This document shows positions 1-12,845 of a stretch of DNA of 64,000 nucleotides, in pieces. Each line of letters opens with the position of its first letter. Position 1 is the first letter of the stretch. Below the pieces are notes generated by a model. It searched no databases. It was not told the origin of the DNA and was given only the letters and a program-made list of their open reading frames with translations. The DNA is from Asterias rubens. Lineage: Eukaryota > Echinodermata > Asteroidea > Forcipulatida > Asteriidae. The stretch spans positions 620,001 through 684,000 of the forward strand of contig NC_047082.1 in the NCBI RefSeq assembly GCF_902459465.1, read 5' to 3'. Made by a program: the position numbers and the translations under genes.

Positions 1-2354
1 GACCACGCTTTCTGCTGCAAATCCTCATTTCTTGGGTTACAAATGGCCTGGAAAAGACAAAAAACACAACCTTTATATTAAGGTTCATGTATCATGATAA
101 AGTACATACTTACAAAACAGAAACCTGGAAATGCTTAACCAAGTATACCCTTGTAATTCATGTTTACGTTACATTGTTATATATCTAGAAATGAACTTTT
201 TTTTCCATCAATGTTTTATACCATCAACCTCTCCCCATTACTCGTCACCAAGAAAGGTTTTATGCTAATAATTATTTTGAGTAATGACCAATAGTGTCCA
301 CTGCCTTTAATGGCATCTGCTACTCACTGATCTGATGGATTCTCCAGCTCCTCCATACTTCTGTAAGTCTAGTAGAATCCCATCAGCTTCAATTAAGACA
401 TTATCTACTGTGTTATAAACCTCCTCTTCATCCTGGGTAGGACTTGCATCTGAGAAACAAATCACAAAAAACATACAATACATTTTGGATACCGGAGCAG
501 GATTCAATGGTTTGCAAAAGTGCATGGGTCGTGGATTACAATCTCATCAGTGGAATATTTATTTGAAACTAAATGTGTGGAATGATGTACCCCCTTCTAT
601 TGTGTCTTCATTGAAATCTCAAGAATTCTTACGAGGCTTGTAGGGGAGGGGGGTATTTCTGTACAAGGGGAAAAAATGTGTTTTATTTGAAGTACACAGT
701 ATGGAACCTTTTTTGGGGGGGAGAGCCTATGCCAGGCCTGATACTTCACGGAGGCAACGGAGGCGATTGCCTCCATTGCCCCTTGCCATTGCCTTGGTGT
801 CCTTGAAATGCTCCAGTAGAAATTTACAATTTCCTCATAGGGTGCCCTTTGCCAAAGAGAAAATGCCTTGGTGCCATTGGCCTTTCAAAAACGAAGCATA
901 CAGCCCTGCTATGCCATATATCTTTATCCTGTAACCTTTGATTGGCAATTCAATGGCAAATCAACTTTCATTGACTGTAGTGTACATTATCAAATGACTT
1001 TCTTTACTTGTGAAAAGCACATTGTTTGTTCATTTAAGTAAAGTGATTGGAACCAGTGCATAGAAAATAGGGAATAGCGGAAAAAACTAAAGGTTATAAA
1101 TACAAATTGGAAAAATGTCCTTTTGACCTGTAAAATTATCCTTTAATGCACTTTTTTCAAAATTTTAAGGTTCAAGTTGCAAATTTATTAGGGAAAAACT
1201 CTTGCCCCTTAATAATAGAATCCTTTTTGTCTCTTTCTTCATGTTTTATCACTGTCACTAACACAACGGTTTCACTTTGAACAATTTTAACAAATTGACT
1301 GTTTACATGTAGGTGTGTGTACATTGTGTATTGACACATTCACGTGACTGTATACATGTGCAAACATACACATTTTACATTGTATACATGAATTCACCAG
1401 GTCACATACATGCATTAGTCGTTGCTTCATCGATTGAAAATATTTCATTTTCCATTTCCTCAAGTAATCAAGAGTTGTTTCAGGTACACTCTACCAGACC
1501 AGGAAGACATTCTAAATGACTCAACATGAATTCAATGAATGAAAGGCAGTGGACACTATTGGTAATTACTCAAAATAATTATTAGCATTAAACCTTTCTT
1601 GGTGACGAGTAATGGGGAGAGGTTGGTGGTATAAAACATTGTGAGAAACGGCTCCCTCTGAAGTGCCATAGTTTTGGAGAAAGAAGTAATTTTCCACGAA
1701 TTTGATTTCAAGACCTAGAACTTGAGGTCTCAACTTTGATGACCGATTGAGCCCAAATTTTCACAGGTTAGTTATTGTATGCATATGTTGAGATACACCA
1801 ACTGTAAAGGCTAGTCTTTGACAATTACCAATAGTGTCCACTGCCTTTAAAAGTAGTTTACTAATATCAATGTGACTCTGACACTACACTCCGCTCACGC
1901 TACTCTTGGAATCTGAGATATTACATAACTAAAATTGGTGGAGACAGTTCAAAGGAAGAAGGGGAAAACCTTGAGGGTACTAGATTCAATAGAGCTGGAT
2001 TAGGCAAACTATAGATCATGTAACCTGTGACTTGTTTACAAAGGAGCATCAGAGTTTACTTCCTGCAGACGCAGACAGAATTTGTACATGGCTCAAGGAA
2101 AGAAACTTAAAATCTTAGATTTTGTGGAGAATACACTATGTGATTTTTATCAAATTTTGTAAATGTAGAAATGGGCATGTCTCAAAGTTTATTCAGTTGT
2201 TACTTTCATAACTCTTGAATAAATGTGGAGCTGGATAAATGATGCAAAAAATTTCTTTTGCAACAACTTACTTTCAAAATCAATGAATATCTGAGGGTCG
2301 TCATCCTGTGGACCCCGCAGCTTTAACAGCAAGTTGCCCATGGCAACCAAAAAC
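1..2354 (-). CDS. CYRIB: CYRIA/CYRIB (FAM49) family protein, N-terminal part, gene cut by window edge
   Basis: Three exons read leftwards. The first coding exon spans 2354-2272: the acceptor AG ends at 2355 and the ATG is at 2341-2339. Its protein starts MGNLLLKLRG and runs to IDFE. Exon 2 is 449-328 (NASPTQDEEEVYNTV ... GAGESIRS) and exon 3 starts at 47 (AICNPRNEDLQQKAW) and leaves the window. Junction phases fit (1, then 0) and the joined protein aligns without gaps to the start of vertebrate CYRIB as I recall it (FENA, GAG.EIR.AI, EKLQEKAW). In the family, Gly2 is myristoylated and the protein binds active Rac1 to restrain the Scar/WAVE actin-nucleation complex at the leading edge; the MGN start here keeps that site. 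The DUF1394 Rac-binding body is mostly off the window. The 13 bases before the ATG are 5'UTR, so at least one upstream non-coding exon lies to the right and was not found. Which of the two vertebrate paralogues it matches cannot be decided. Confidence 0.93.
208..310 (-). repeat. Fragment of TTAA-type inverted-repeat element (family A)
   Basis: One end only of the element seen complete at 10461-10846. It carries the terminal sequence ATAGTGTCCACTGCCTTTAA and the CTCCCCATTACTCGT block. It sits in CYRI intron 2, ending 12 bases from the splice donor of exon 2 (327-322). Confidence 0.85.
733..872 (+). repeat. Dispersed GCCTCC/TGCC repeat, copy 1
   Basis: Begins AGGCCTGATACTTCACGGAG and continues with GGCGATTGCCTCC, TGCCTTGGTG and ATTTCCTCATAGGGTGCCC blocks. 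Recognisable copies occur at 20563-20705, about 54025-54130, and inverted at 11980-12150. A small open frame here is a by-product of base composition. Confidence 0.7.
1542..1850 (+). repeat. TTAA-type inverted-repeat element (family A), about 310 bp
   Basis: Starts AAAGGCAGTGGACACTATTG and ends with the exact inverse, ATAGTGTCCACTGCCTTTAA. No coding capacity, so it is non-autonomous (MITE-like). It is shorter than the 385-bp copies because the internal hairpin is deleted. It lies in the first CYRI coding intron. Confidence 0.88.
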
Positions 2355-2887
2355 CTGCAAGTAAGAACAAACAAAGATAAGTTTGATCATCATCAGAATA
2401 CTTTTTTTATAATCATATTTTAACCAGTGTGACCCATTCAGTATGTATCACGCATTGCAAGGTTTAAAAGCCAATCTTGTTTACCAACATGCAATGCATC
2501 GTACAGTGCACTGTACTATTACAAAGATGTGAACTCAAACTGTGCTTTACATATTTTTACAGGAAAAGTGTGGAACAAATATCACCTCATTTTATATTAG
2601 ACTGACTATGTACACATAATGTGTGATTTAGGTCTAAATGTGGCAGAGCTGCCAATATTTGCATCTTGCAACCAAGGAGATTTTGTACAATAAGTAGGAA
2701 GATGATTACATTCAATATCAAAGGGAGAAAGTTTCCATTATCTGGGAGTTTTTCGAATTTGGACATTTGAACATGAAAAAGATTAGTTAAATTTCAGGGA
2801 ACTTTGAGTAGAATCAGGAAGAGTTGGCAGCCCAGATGTGGGTGTAACTATTTGAGACAGCAATATGTACAATGCACGAACATCTTC

Positions 2888-2920
2888 GAGAAAGACTCTG
2901 CTAAGGGCGAAACGTCAGGC
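2888..2920 (+). repeat. Degenerate hammerhead-like core of a Penelope-type remnant
   Basis: GAGAAAGACTCTGCTAAGGG is followed directly by CGAAACGTCAGG. The GAAACGTC end (2909-2916) after a short hairpin recurs at 58789-58796 and, as AAAACGTT, at 52247-52254. Here the hairpin stem is mostly eroded. Confidence 0.4.
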
Positions 2921-2922
2921 CA

Positions 2923-3269
2923 TTAAAGGGACACGTTGCCTTGGATCGGGCGAGTTGGTTTTTCAAAAGCATTTGAAATCGTTTGTTATGAAATGCATAT
3001 TGGTAAGATAAATAATTTATGAGTAGAATATAATGATCCACACAAACATGCCTCATAATTGCATGGTTTTCCCTTTACGTCATGAACTAACACGGTCGGC
3101 CATTTTATGGAGTCAAAATGTTGACTTCACAAAATGGCGGACCTTATAAGGAAAACCGTGCAATTTCGAGGCTTGTTTGTGTGGATCATTAAATTCTACT
3201 TTTAAATTATCTACATAACAACAATTTCAAAGACCAACTTGACCGATCCAAGGCAGCGTGTTCCTTTAA
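2923..3269. repeat. MITE with TTAAAGGGACACGTTGCC ends, about 347 bp
   Basis: Left end TTAAAGGGACACGTTGCCTT and right end GGCAGCGTGTTCCTTTAA are inverted copies. Inner arms also pair: the CACACAAACATGCCT block near 3038 with AGGCTTGTTTGTGTG near 3169, and GGCCATTTTATG with ACAAAATGGCGGACC. It is bounded by TTAA and has no ORF. Confidence 0.88.
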
Positions 3270-5049
3270 CTATTTTTCGCCATCGGTCCTATTGGTTGAG
3301 AAGTTGTTTGCAACAGCTGTTCTGTTTTTCAACATTGCTGCACATTACATTCTAGATATATGTACAATCTACAGGTTAGTCCTTGTTTCTCTCTTTTCCT
3401 TTTTGGAAGGGGAGGGGCCAGTAGATTTAAGCTTGAAGGAAGTGAAGCCTTTGTTTCAAGAAGTTAGAAATATAGGATGTATCAATGTATAATGTGACAT
3501 GGCACAGTTTCTTGCACTTTACTTGATAAGGGAAATGAAAAATTATAGCTCTGTTGAAATATTTGTGCTAGACCCAGTTATATATAATTGGGTTAAGGAA
3601 ACTAGATCCACAAGGGACGCCACACGTATTGACGCTGTCAATCAGGTTGAATCAAACGGGTGGTTAAATTTGGGTAAGTAGAAATTTAAAGGTTTCTTCA
3701 ACATTGACCTTGGTGGGAAAGAAGTTGAATATGAATCACAATCAAGTCCAACATTATAAAGATAATTGATTTTGTTGTCAAAGTTGTTGCACTTGCTTCT
3801 TATTTAATTAAGTCCAAGTTACAATTTTCCACCATACGTAAATTTGCATTTTATTGCCTGGTCATCAATTGTCTTTCCTGCCAACACGGATCAAGGTCCA
3901 TCCATTCTTGAGATGCAAATATTTATCTCAACGTAAAGCGTGGCATTCCCTTCTTCCAGAATCGCTGACTATTTGCTTACGAAAGCAGAGCCATGAAGTT
4001 AGGCCCAGTACACAGCATATGTGTGCAGATGTGCACGTTACAGGAGGAGGGGGATAGGTGCACTTAATGAACTCGATCAGTCATTAAAAGCTTGATTACT
4101 TATTAGCTGTCAAATCTAATGACTATAGTACACAGTAGACACAACACAGTAATTGGGAATGGAATTTTGAAATTATAATTTCACGCCATTCAGAATACAT
4201 TGTAGGTTACCAGTGTATGTATGTATGCCCATGGTATGCCGAAGGCCTATGCATCAAGTGTATGGTAATGCCAGGGCAAACAATTCACACTGGACCTCAG
4301 GCCCAAGTCTGGAGATTTTACTGTTGGGCCAGTCATGCCCGGACAAGTACGGTGATTTTTGTGTTTTTCAATTCACTGTGTACTATCATTTATTTAAAAA
4401 CATTGTGTTCAAATGTTGACTTTGAACCCGATAAACACCTACATACTGATGTATACTTCAATTTTAACAAAATTGAAAATACTCATTAAACAATGAGATA
4501 AATTTATCTCTTTGCTTGCACAGCATTAAGTGGATATTGCGCAATATAAACATTCCCTATTATTATTATTATTTACTAGGATCCTTTTTCACTCCCTACA
4601 AAATCTAATAAGTCAAAAATAGCATCATGGTCCAACTAATCAAACAAAGTATTCCAATTAATTTTGATGCGTTGGGGTTATTTATTGTAAAAAAAAAAAA
4701 AAAAAACTATTCAGCTTTTTTTACAAGGCAAAACTGTCAAATGGACAGTTCTGATTCTCTTTCTTCCCATAGGCACAGACACAAATGGGAACGAAACACC
4801 GACCTTCCACAAAATGTTTATTATGTTTGTGCATTGTAGGTCTACATTTATGTTACCTTGAAACACATTGAAGGCTACAGGTACATGGTGTATGTTTGTA
4901 CATTGTGTACAATGGATTGAAGTTTTGAACAACAAATGTACACAAGTGACATACTATGAACAGCAACACTAGATCAGTTTGTTGGACTCAACTGTTAAAA
5001 CTTGTGGAGTTAGAATAATGTAAAAAATGAATGGAACTCCTGACTTGGT

Positions 5050-5800
5050 TCACCTTCCTTGTACATTTGTACAGTACAACGGTACAGACATACATGTAGT
5101 ACAGTACACAATTGTACACAATTGATGTACGTACTGCTCAGTTCATGTTTTAACTCATGTTTTTACTGTACAGTGAAATGAATGTAGGCCTACTGTAAAT
5201 ATGGATATGCACCTCTCTGTGATTTGATCAACATGCACTTTATCATAGCCTATTACAGGCCTAATGTACATTCATGACAGTTTACACACGAAACGCTATT
5301 CATTGTACATGATTGTATTGTACCAGGGCTTACCCTAAAACACTTAGCCTAGTGTAGTATGTAAATCATCATCTAGTAAAACTGCTACGATGGGCTTCTC
5401 AACTTGGCCCTGCGAGCTACAATGTACAGGTACTACAAACTGTGCCACATACTTGTTTGTAATGCTCATTATTTTCTCCCTTTTCAGATGTGAATAAACA
5501 TGTATGAACAATTTGTTTAAATGTGTTAGTTTTGATTGTGTGAATGTATTGTAACTTCATTTGACCATCTGGTTCCAATAATACATCAGAAAGATGCAAA
5601 TACAAAACATGCTTCAAATCTGGGCTACTAAAACCTCCTGGGGGTAAGTAAAATGAACAGCAGCAGTTCAGTAGTCCGGTGGGCAACTATACAAAAAGCA
5701 ACGCATACTTTGAACATTTTGTACAATCTGTACACGTAATGTACACGGTATACACTGTACATTGTACTTCAGTACACCGTGTACAAGTACACATACACGT
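5050..5800. repeat. TGTACA-rich low-complexity DNA
   Basis: Dense palindromic TGTACA, GTAC and ACATGT words, especially at 5060-5130 and 5705-5800 (GTACAATCTGTACACGTAAT and relatives). There is no fixed repeat unit. Smaller patches occur near 8465-8520 and 11545-11610. Confidence 0.6.
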
Positions 5801-6161
5801 AGGTCTATTTGTTTGAGTGCAAAGCATGCACAGCAGGATGGTAAGGCAGCGACCAAAAGGCCAACCAAGTCACAAGAACACTTAGACCTATGGACAGGAT
5901 ATCCTATACCACATTGGGTGGTTCCTCTTTCAACAGCAACTCAACTGCTGATGTTTTTAATAGGCTTTTTACACAAACAATACTCGTCCCTCATTGATAA
6001 TATGCATACAGTATACTGTTTCATGTACAAGTCCCCCAAAAAAGCCTTGCTCTTCAAAAAGTCATAGTTTTCAATGTTTAGAGTGGAGTTTTGTTTCACT
6101 TCTTGTTTAAATCCCAGTCTTGTAAAAAAAACATCCAGAATGTACATTTATTTGGTTCATG

Positions 6162-6199
6162 CATGGAGGAATAAATTAAAATTAATTTATTCCTCCATG
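6162..6199. repeat. 38-bp perfect palindrome
   Basis: CATGGAGGAATAAATTAA, two A bases, then its exact reverse complement. It would extrude as an 18-bp hairpin. It may be the collapsed ends of a small inverted-repeat element. Confidence 0.9.
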
Positions 6200-6643
6200 G
6201 TTCATGTATGAAGTAGAGTCGTCATACTCAATACCGCACCCTACTACACAGGTACGTGCCTCTAGTGTGGTATGACCCCGTTCAACCACAACAAATGTTG
6301 ACTTCTAAGTTCTTTTGTATTGACTAGACACCCATGCAAGCCACAACAAACAAGGATACAGGACAAAAAGAAATTCACTGCCAGCAAATGTTCAATATGC
6401 CATTTGTACACTACCAAGTAACATAGAACAGTACACTGAAAGTTCAAATAGTGAATTCAATTGTACAATGGGTTCATTGGTGCTTGCAGCAGAGAATAAT
6501 TAAAACCAGAGCTGCCAACTTTTGCAATAGCAATCGAATCAGGGAGATCTTCATTTATACAACAATATATATATATTCAACAACACAAATCAAAAGCCGA
6601 TTATTCTAATTTTGTTCACCCATGTCTCCAGTTGTTGGCGGTG

Positions 6644-6798
6644 TACGCCTTTCTTAATATTTATGCATGAGGTACGTGACAATGCTAATCCAAAACGAGG
6701 CAATGGGCACAACCACTGCAAGTGATGGGGGACGTACGCCCATAGCCTCATTTTGGGTAAGAATTATGACGTCATGCATAAATATTAAGAGAGGCGTA
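6644..6798. repeat. Fold-back MITE, about 155 bp
   Basis: Ends TACGCCTTTCTTAATATTTA and TAAATATTAAGAGAGGCGTA are inverted copies. Pairing continues inward through GCATGA/TCATGC and GAGGCAATGGGC/GCCCATAGCCTC, so almost the whole element is one hairpin. No ORF. Confidence 0.88.
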
Positions 6799-8347
6799 TA
6801 GATAACCCATCCAGAAGATGCACGATGCACTGAGGCCATAATAACCCTAGAGCCATTAGCGGGCAAAACCCATCTATTTTTGGTACTTGATATTGATACT
6901 GGATCTTGCAAGAAGTCCATTTCAGCTTGTCATCAACTATATTGATTACAATATCTGGCCATCAAAACATTACCATGCTGGTTTCTGAATCTCAAGGTGT
7001 GTACATACACTGTACATCTGAACACCCCCCCCCCCCACAAACAAACAAAATAATAATAAGAAGAACAAGAAGAGATGAAGAAATTTTTCGTTAGAAACTG
7101 CACAATATACAACTGTACTTATCAATGAAAATAAAACAAAATATTCTAAAACAAACAGATACAACAGACTGGTTTTTACAAATCTGTTTTTTATTGCAAT
7201 TGTACATTGACAACATGTAGCACAATGAAGCGAATTTGTGACTGAAACCCCAATATGCTAGTACTTCATCGTCAAGACTAAAAACACAATATGGTGTATG
7301 AGTGAAGATCGTCTCTCTAGCGAGGACAGATGATGCTGCCGGTACAGTGACTCAATGTGGTGATTAGCCAGCAGTGACTGCCCTTGCCCTCAGGTTAGAA
7401 TTTCCATTGAACATGATCTAATAAAAGCAGGACATTAACTGAGAATTAATAAATGGAAACAGGCAAGTCTGGAATGGAAGGAAATGGATCCAGTGACACT
7501 GGCTTAAGAGAAAACTGACCAAGCCCTACATGTGCATGTATGGACAAAATGAATGGAATAAAAATTGTTAATGCTTTTACTCTTAGGAAAATACTTTTAC
7601 TTTTTACTATACACTTCCTAGGCTCATTTATAAATGTACTACAGGGAACAATTTCATCCAGCACTTTATCATTTGCATAGCAAAATATTTTGACAGAACA
7701 GACTATGTGCACACACAGAATCCTAATTCATATGAATCGCAAACAATGATTTTTGAGTAACATTTTGCTCTGCTATGCAAGGGAAATCATTATTAGTTTT
7801 ACCCAAATGTAATGTATAGTCTAAATGCTGTGCATTTAAGTACTGTGTGTAAATAAATTTGGTAATGAAACTGGGGGTGGAAATTTCTTTAGGAATTTAG
7901 AATTTGTCAAGACACGATATTGACTTGATCATCAATCTAAATGGCAATGGCATACCGATGATATTACACATGGAATAGATGCAGTTTGGCATGAAAGAAA
8001 TTACAATACATGGCCTTGTAACTCGCCAAAACTAGATCCATTTTAATTTCCAGAGTTGTATGTATTGTAAGTTACTCTGCTTCTCCAACACGGAATAAAT
8101 TACACACCTCTGATGAAACCAGTGTTCCAGAAGAGATACTGGCTCCTTAGTTACTTTGTACTACACTGGCCTAATTTATAAAGGTTGGCTGTCTGCTCTA
8201 GGACAAATTAAGCACAAGTCTAGGATGTACATGTAGTCCTTATGGCCACTGAACCTGAACCAAATAATATTTATAAGTACCCGTACTACAGGTACTAATA
8301 TTTAATTGACAAAACAAAAAATTCACACATGATGTACAATTTAAAAG

Positions 8348-8386
8348 ACAGTGGGATGACTAGGAGACAGTGGGATGACTAGGAGA
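8348..8386 (+). repeat. 19-bp tandem repeat, two copies
   Basis: GACAGTGGGATGACTAGGA occurs twice head to tail. No further copies. Confidence 0.85.
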
Positions 8387-9974
8387 GTAAACAGTTTTAA
8401 AATATAACTGTCGCCATAAGGTGTCTTCCAAATTAAGATGGTTCGATCTTTTATTAATTGTGTAGTGTACATATATACATGTACATGTACTATATGCCTA
8501 CATTGTACGTACATGTCACATACAGTGTTTTAAAATATTTTTCTAATTTTTGAAAGCTTTTTTTACAGTTTTCAAAAATACCAGTTGTTTGTTTTCGGCC
8601 TCGACATTACTTGCATGAAATTTATTTTAGATTCAAAGATAATGTATGTTCCTGTTTTCAAAGTAGAAAAATATTATCACAAACTCAGTTATTAGGCCTA
8701 TTGCTACATCAATCAAATTTCCTGAAACGTTCAAAGCCACGAGATAAACACTGCAAACATGGCCAACAGTGACAGCAGTGCACGCATTACAAACCCAAAC
8801 AGGCACCATTAGCAATGCTAATTAAACACTGCATCACAATTTCTTGGGAGCTAGTCTTGCAAGACTTGACATACACCATGTATATTCATACCCCATAGGG
8901 CCCGAGGACTTGGGATGACATGCAAGAAAGCAGCAGCAACAAGGACGAACTCCAAGTCCATGTAAATTTAACATTATGGTTAAAGTGGTTCTTGTTACAA
9001 AAAAGCAATGTGGCATAGAACATGGGTACAATGTTACACGTAGACACCGCAGGCAGAGTTTTATCAAAGCACTTCCTCCATTTTTTTACAAACTGATTTT
9101 TCCATTATTAATACTTGAAATTCTTTCTAGTCAATGCACCTGACATGGAACCGAATCTGAAACTGTCAATTAAAAACATCTTTTTGGGGTACCTACTTTA
9201 GAATAACCTATGTACTGTGTAATTTTTTAACACAATTGTATATTTTAACCATGTGGACAAAAAAACAAAAAAATTGCATTCAAAGTGGACTCGGGTGGCC
9301 AATGTGTGCAAACAAACTCTGTATACTGATTATTGAATCCAACTCCCCTTCAAAGGTGTTACCCAATAACAAGGAAGTTGAATTTTTAAAAAGAAGAAGA
9401 TAGTCCACAGAATAAAGGTTCATTATAACACTGTAAGTAAGGAAACAAAACATATCTCTGTCCACTGAGTGATTCAGACAATAACTATGTTTTGTAGCAA
9501 CCTTTGATTATTCCGAGGAACACGACTTCCTCTTGGACAGTTGTCAGGGTTCTTTTGTCAGTGGACAGTGCCCAAGATGTAAGAACACCAGTATTGAAGA
9601 ACACCATGGACTCAGTGACTCTACACACTCAGACCCTACCTCAGGAATTACGACTAATCTAATAACAGGAAGTTAATGGGTAATACTAAAGTGATGATCT
9701 TCAGTGTCTGAGGAAAGTAAATTAGTGACTGTCTTTATGTCTTGTAACCTCGATAAAGTATGACCATAGACTCTGTCCTTACTCTATGGTATGACCATGG
9801 AGGTACAATGTACATGTAATTGTGGAGGTCCAGCTAGCATACAGTATGCATGGTAAATGCCCTCATAAGCTTATTGCCCTCAATGTACTGGCGGTAGGCC
9901 TACTTGTTTATGATCAAACAGTACAAAAATGTACTGTTCAGTGACTTACAGAATTGTACTACAGTACTACAATA

Positions 9975-10065
9975 ATGTGCACTGGACTCAAGTATTGATG
10001 TTGATGTTTCTGACCAGCAGAGTGTGGGTTCGAGTTCTGGTCTTGACACTTGTGTCCCGTACATG
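9975..10065 (+). repeat. tRNA-derived SINE head, degenerate
   Basis: CAGCAGAGTGTGGGTTCGAG resembles the box B/T-arm part of the tRNA-like heads at 54771-54864 and 55737-55829, followed by CTTGACACTTGTGTCCC. The box A half is eroded. Confidence 0.55.
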
Positions 10066-10460
10066 TACACTTGTGTCCCGTGTGTTGTGTGATGCAAGGT
10101 ACACTTTAAGAGGTTTGCCCCAGTGTTTAGGGGTATATTTCAAGCAGAAGTTATGCAGCTCCACATTCCTTGGTAATAAGCATTTGAGATGCCCTAAGTT
10201 ACCTCAGGTGTGATAAAGCAATATTATAAGAACTGTGAATTATAAATTATTATCGCAAAAATTAAGAAATTTATGCTACACATAGCCTCCAGTTGGACAA
10301 GATTACTATTTATATTTGTTGAAAAAAAAGGAGTGGAATGTTTTATGCATTGCATGCAGTTCCCCCTTCCCTTTGAAAGAGAAAAAAATGTAGTGAATAT
10401 GAGAGAAGAGAAGTTGCTATACACTACATGTGTAGATAACAACATCAAAGTCCAAGATGC

Positions 10461-10846
10461 TTAAAGGCAGTGGACACTATTGGTAATTACTCAAAATAAT
10501 TATTGGCATAAAACCTTACTTGGTAACGAGTAATTGGGGGAGGTTGATGGTATAAAACATTGTGAGAAACGGCTCCCTCTGAAGTGACGTAGTTTTCGAG
10601 AAAGAAGTAATTTTCCATGAATTTGATTTCGATACCTCAAGTTTAGAACTTGAGGTCTCGAAATCAACCATCTAAACGCACACAACTTCGTGTGACAAGA
10701 GTTATTTTTCTGTCATTATTATCTCGCAACTTCGATGACCGATTGAGCTCAAATTTTCACATGTTTGTTATTTTATGCGTATGTTGAGATACACCAACTG
10801 TGAAGGCTAGTCTTGGACAATTACCAATAGTGTCCACTGCCTTTAA
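10461..10846 (+). repeat. TTAA-type inverted-repeat element (family A), full length 386 bp
   Basis: Perfect terminal inverted repeats: TTAAAGGCAGTGGACACTAT at the left and its inverse at the right, about 28 bp in all. It has a central hairpin (GATTTCGATACCTCAAG against CTTGAGGTCTCGAAATC, roughly 10626-10664). No coding capacity. No long flanking repeat is seen at this copy. Confidence 0.92.
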
Positions 10847-11979
10847 AACGTCATAGTCATACGGTCTACAGTAAATATACAATTTCAGTTATCCTAAAAA
10901 AAATTGGGTATAAAATCTACTGTACACAACACATGTACATGAATGAAATAACAAAAATTCCTGAGTGGCACGATAGCTGGGCAACGAGATTAATTTCCCT
11001 AGAACAAAATTCCTTTGAACTTTAATGTCATTGGAGGATGCAAATTTACAGATGGTAGTGATAAATTCATTATCTTTGTCTTCCATGAACCAGCTACTCA
11101 AATCTCAATCAGACCATTCAGCATCTGCAGCTAGGATTTGACCTTCAGGGTTGAAATAATGCAGTAATGCATTTACCAGGCATTGTACAATATTACTATG
11201 CAAACTGTACAATGACACTGAATGTGAATTATTAAAGCAAATACCCACATTGAAGCAAGTAAAACTCAATAGCAAATAGTTTGTTATGCAATTTAACCTT
11301 CATACATAACAAATTTAATTTATACATTAAATACTATTACCATTTAGCATTTAATAATAATATATTAGTATGCTACATGTATGCACACTGTATGTACTAA
11401 GTACTACACTGTGTTTTATTTTATGAACACAAATAATCTAATTTCAACTGCATCCCCCCTAATATGGGTAAAAATGGTACACTGAAAGAATTAAATGATA
11501 TTTATGGGATATTTTGTTACAAGTGCAACAACAACAACAACAGGTACACATGTGTACATGTGTACACTGTACACACAGTTTACAATGTACAAATACATTG
11601 TATTATGTACAACATTATTGAATGTCTTTTTTTTTTACTTTGATCGATACAAATGTAGGTGAACATTTGACAACAAATTGTCAGCTATAAATGTGATTGG
11701 AATACCGTTTTGAACTGAAGTGAATGAAAAAAATGTAGCTTCACTTTAGACCCTTTGCTTTGACCTTGGTTCCCAAATTATGTTGAAAATCATTCTTTGT
11801 AGGAGTGTACATTGTAGCAGATTGTCTTATTCCAATAATGGCATGCACAACCCCTTGTCTTGGAGCGAAGGGCTACTACACATATCGCAACCTATTCCAA
11901 ACCAAATATACAGCTCAAGTTTGGCTTGATGTACTGTTCATTTTTATTATTATTAACCAATTCCTGGAATTTCATCTTT

Positions 11980-12150
11980 GAAAGGGCCAAGCCAATGTAA
12001 TTTTCATTTGGCAAAGTGCAATTCCATTGGAAAATCTTAAAGTCAATGCCAAAATGTGGAACTTTTGAAGGGGCACCAAGGAAAGGCAAGACCAGGGGCA
12101 CCAAGAAAAGGCAAGACCAGGGGCAGTGGTGACCAGGGGCAACAGAGGCC
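11980..12150 (-). repeat. Dispersed GCCTCC/TGCC repeat, inverted copy with internal duplication
   Basis: Complement of the family at 733-872. The GGGGCACCAAGGAAAGGCAA segment is repeated two to three times at about 12070-12130. Confidence 0.65.
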
Positions 12151-12371
12151 ATGACCTCCGTGGCTTGCGTGTATTAAATTTCAGGCCTGAATTTCAGGCT
12201 TGAAATTAATATATCAAATAAACAAGTTGCCATTGAATTGATACAATTATTACAAATTATGTCAGCGAGGCAGGGGAGTTGGTAGTTGGCATGGTTGGAG
12301 TTAAACATTCACATTTAATGGGTATATGTACAAATAAACAGCAGCTGCCGAGCAACGCAGTGTGAATGTAT

Positions 12372-12475
12372 GCCTTAATGTTTATCGCAAATAGCAAGAT
12401 ATCAAGAGAGGGCGCTGTTGAACCCACACAAAGATATAGGCGATGCGTGCGCGAGTCGTGCATGACAACCCACAC
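12372..12475 (+). repeat. Dispersed 100-bp repeat, copy inverted relative to 15488-15597
   Basis: TTTATCGCAAATAGCAAGAT ... GGGCGCTGTTGAACC ... GATATAGGCGATGCGTGCGC ... GTCGTGCATGACAAC matches the complement of 15488-15597 with few differences. The two copies face each other across 3 kb. Confidence 0.82.
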
Positions 12476-12778
12476 CGCAGTAGCCTTTAGTCAAGGCGCA
12501 CGCGGCACACCGGATGACAAACACAACCCCAAAAATAAAATGCACGAAAAAAGAGTATCACCGCGAGCGGCGAAGCCGCGAAGCGCCTTTACCAACTCGT
12601 TTTGGGGCCTTATGTTTTTCTTTACATTTGCCAACGATTTTGGTGGGAGAAGAATGTAATGCAAAATGCATTAGCGTGGTGAGTTGCTGGCCAATAAGAA
12701 GCCACATTTACTTGCATGACGTCACAAGGATTCAGCCACAATATTTATTCTAGCTAGTCATTGTGAAAATCAGAGTTT

Positions 12779-12845
12779 AGATGGGGTGGGGGATTCGCAC
12801 TCACAACAATGTGATTGCAAGTCCTGCAGTCTAACGAACCACGGT
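12779..12845 (-). repeat. tRNA-like SINE head (minus)
   Basis: The complement reads ACCGTGGTTCGTTAGACTGC ... GTGAGTGCGAATCCCCCAC, a tRNA-like box A/box B arrangement. No body or tail was identified. Confidence 0.5.

Noticed and set aside
643-650. CRISPR-like or prokaryotic features anywhere in the window
   Set aside because: No spacer/repeat periodicity, ribosome-binding sites or operon layout. The tandem arrays found are contiguous minisatellites in a eukaryotic genome.
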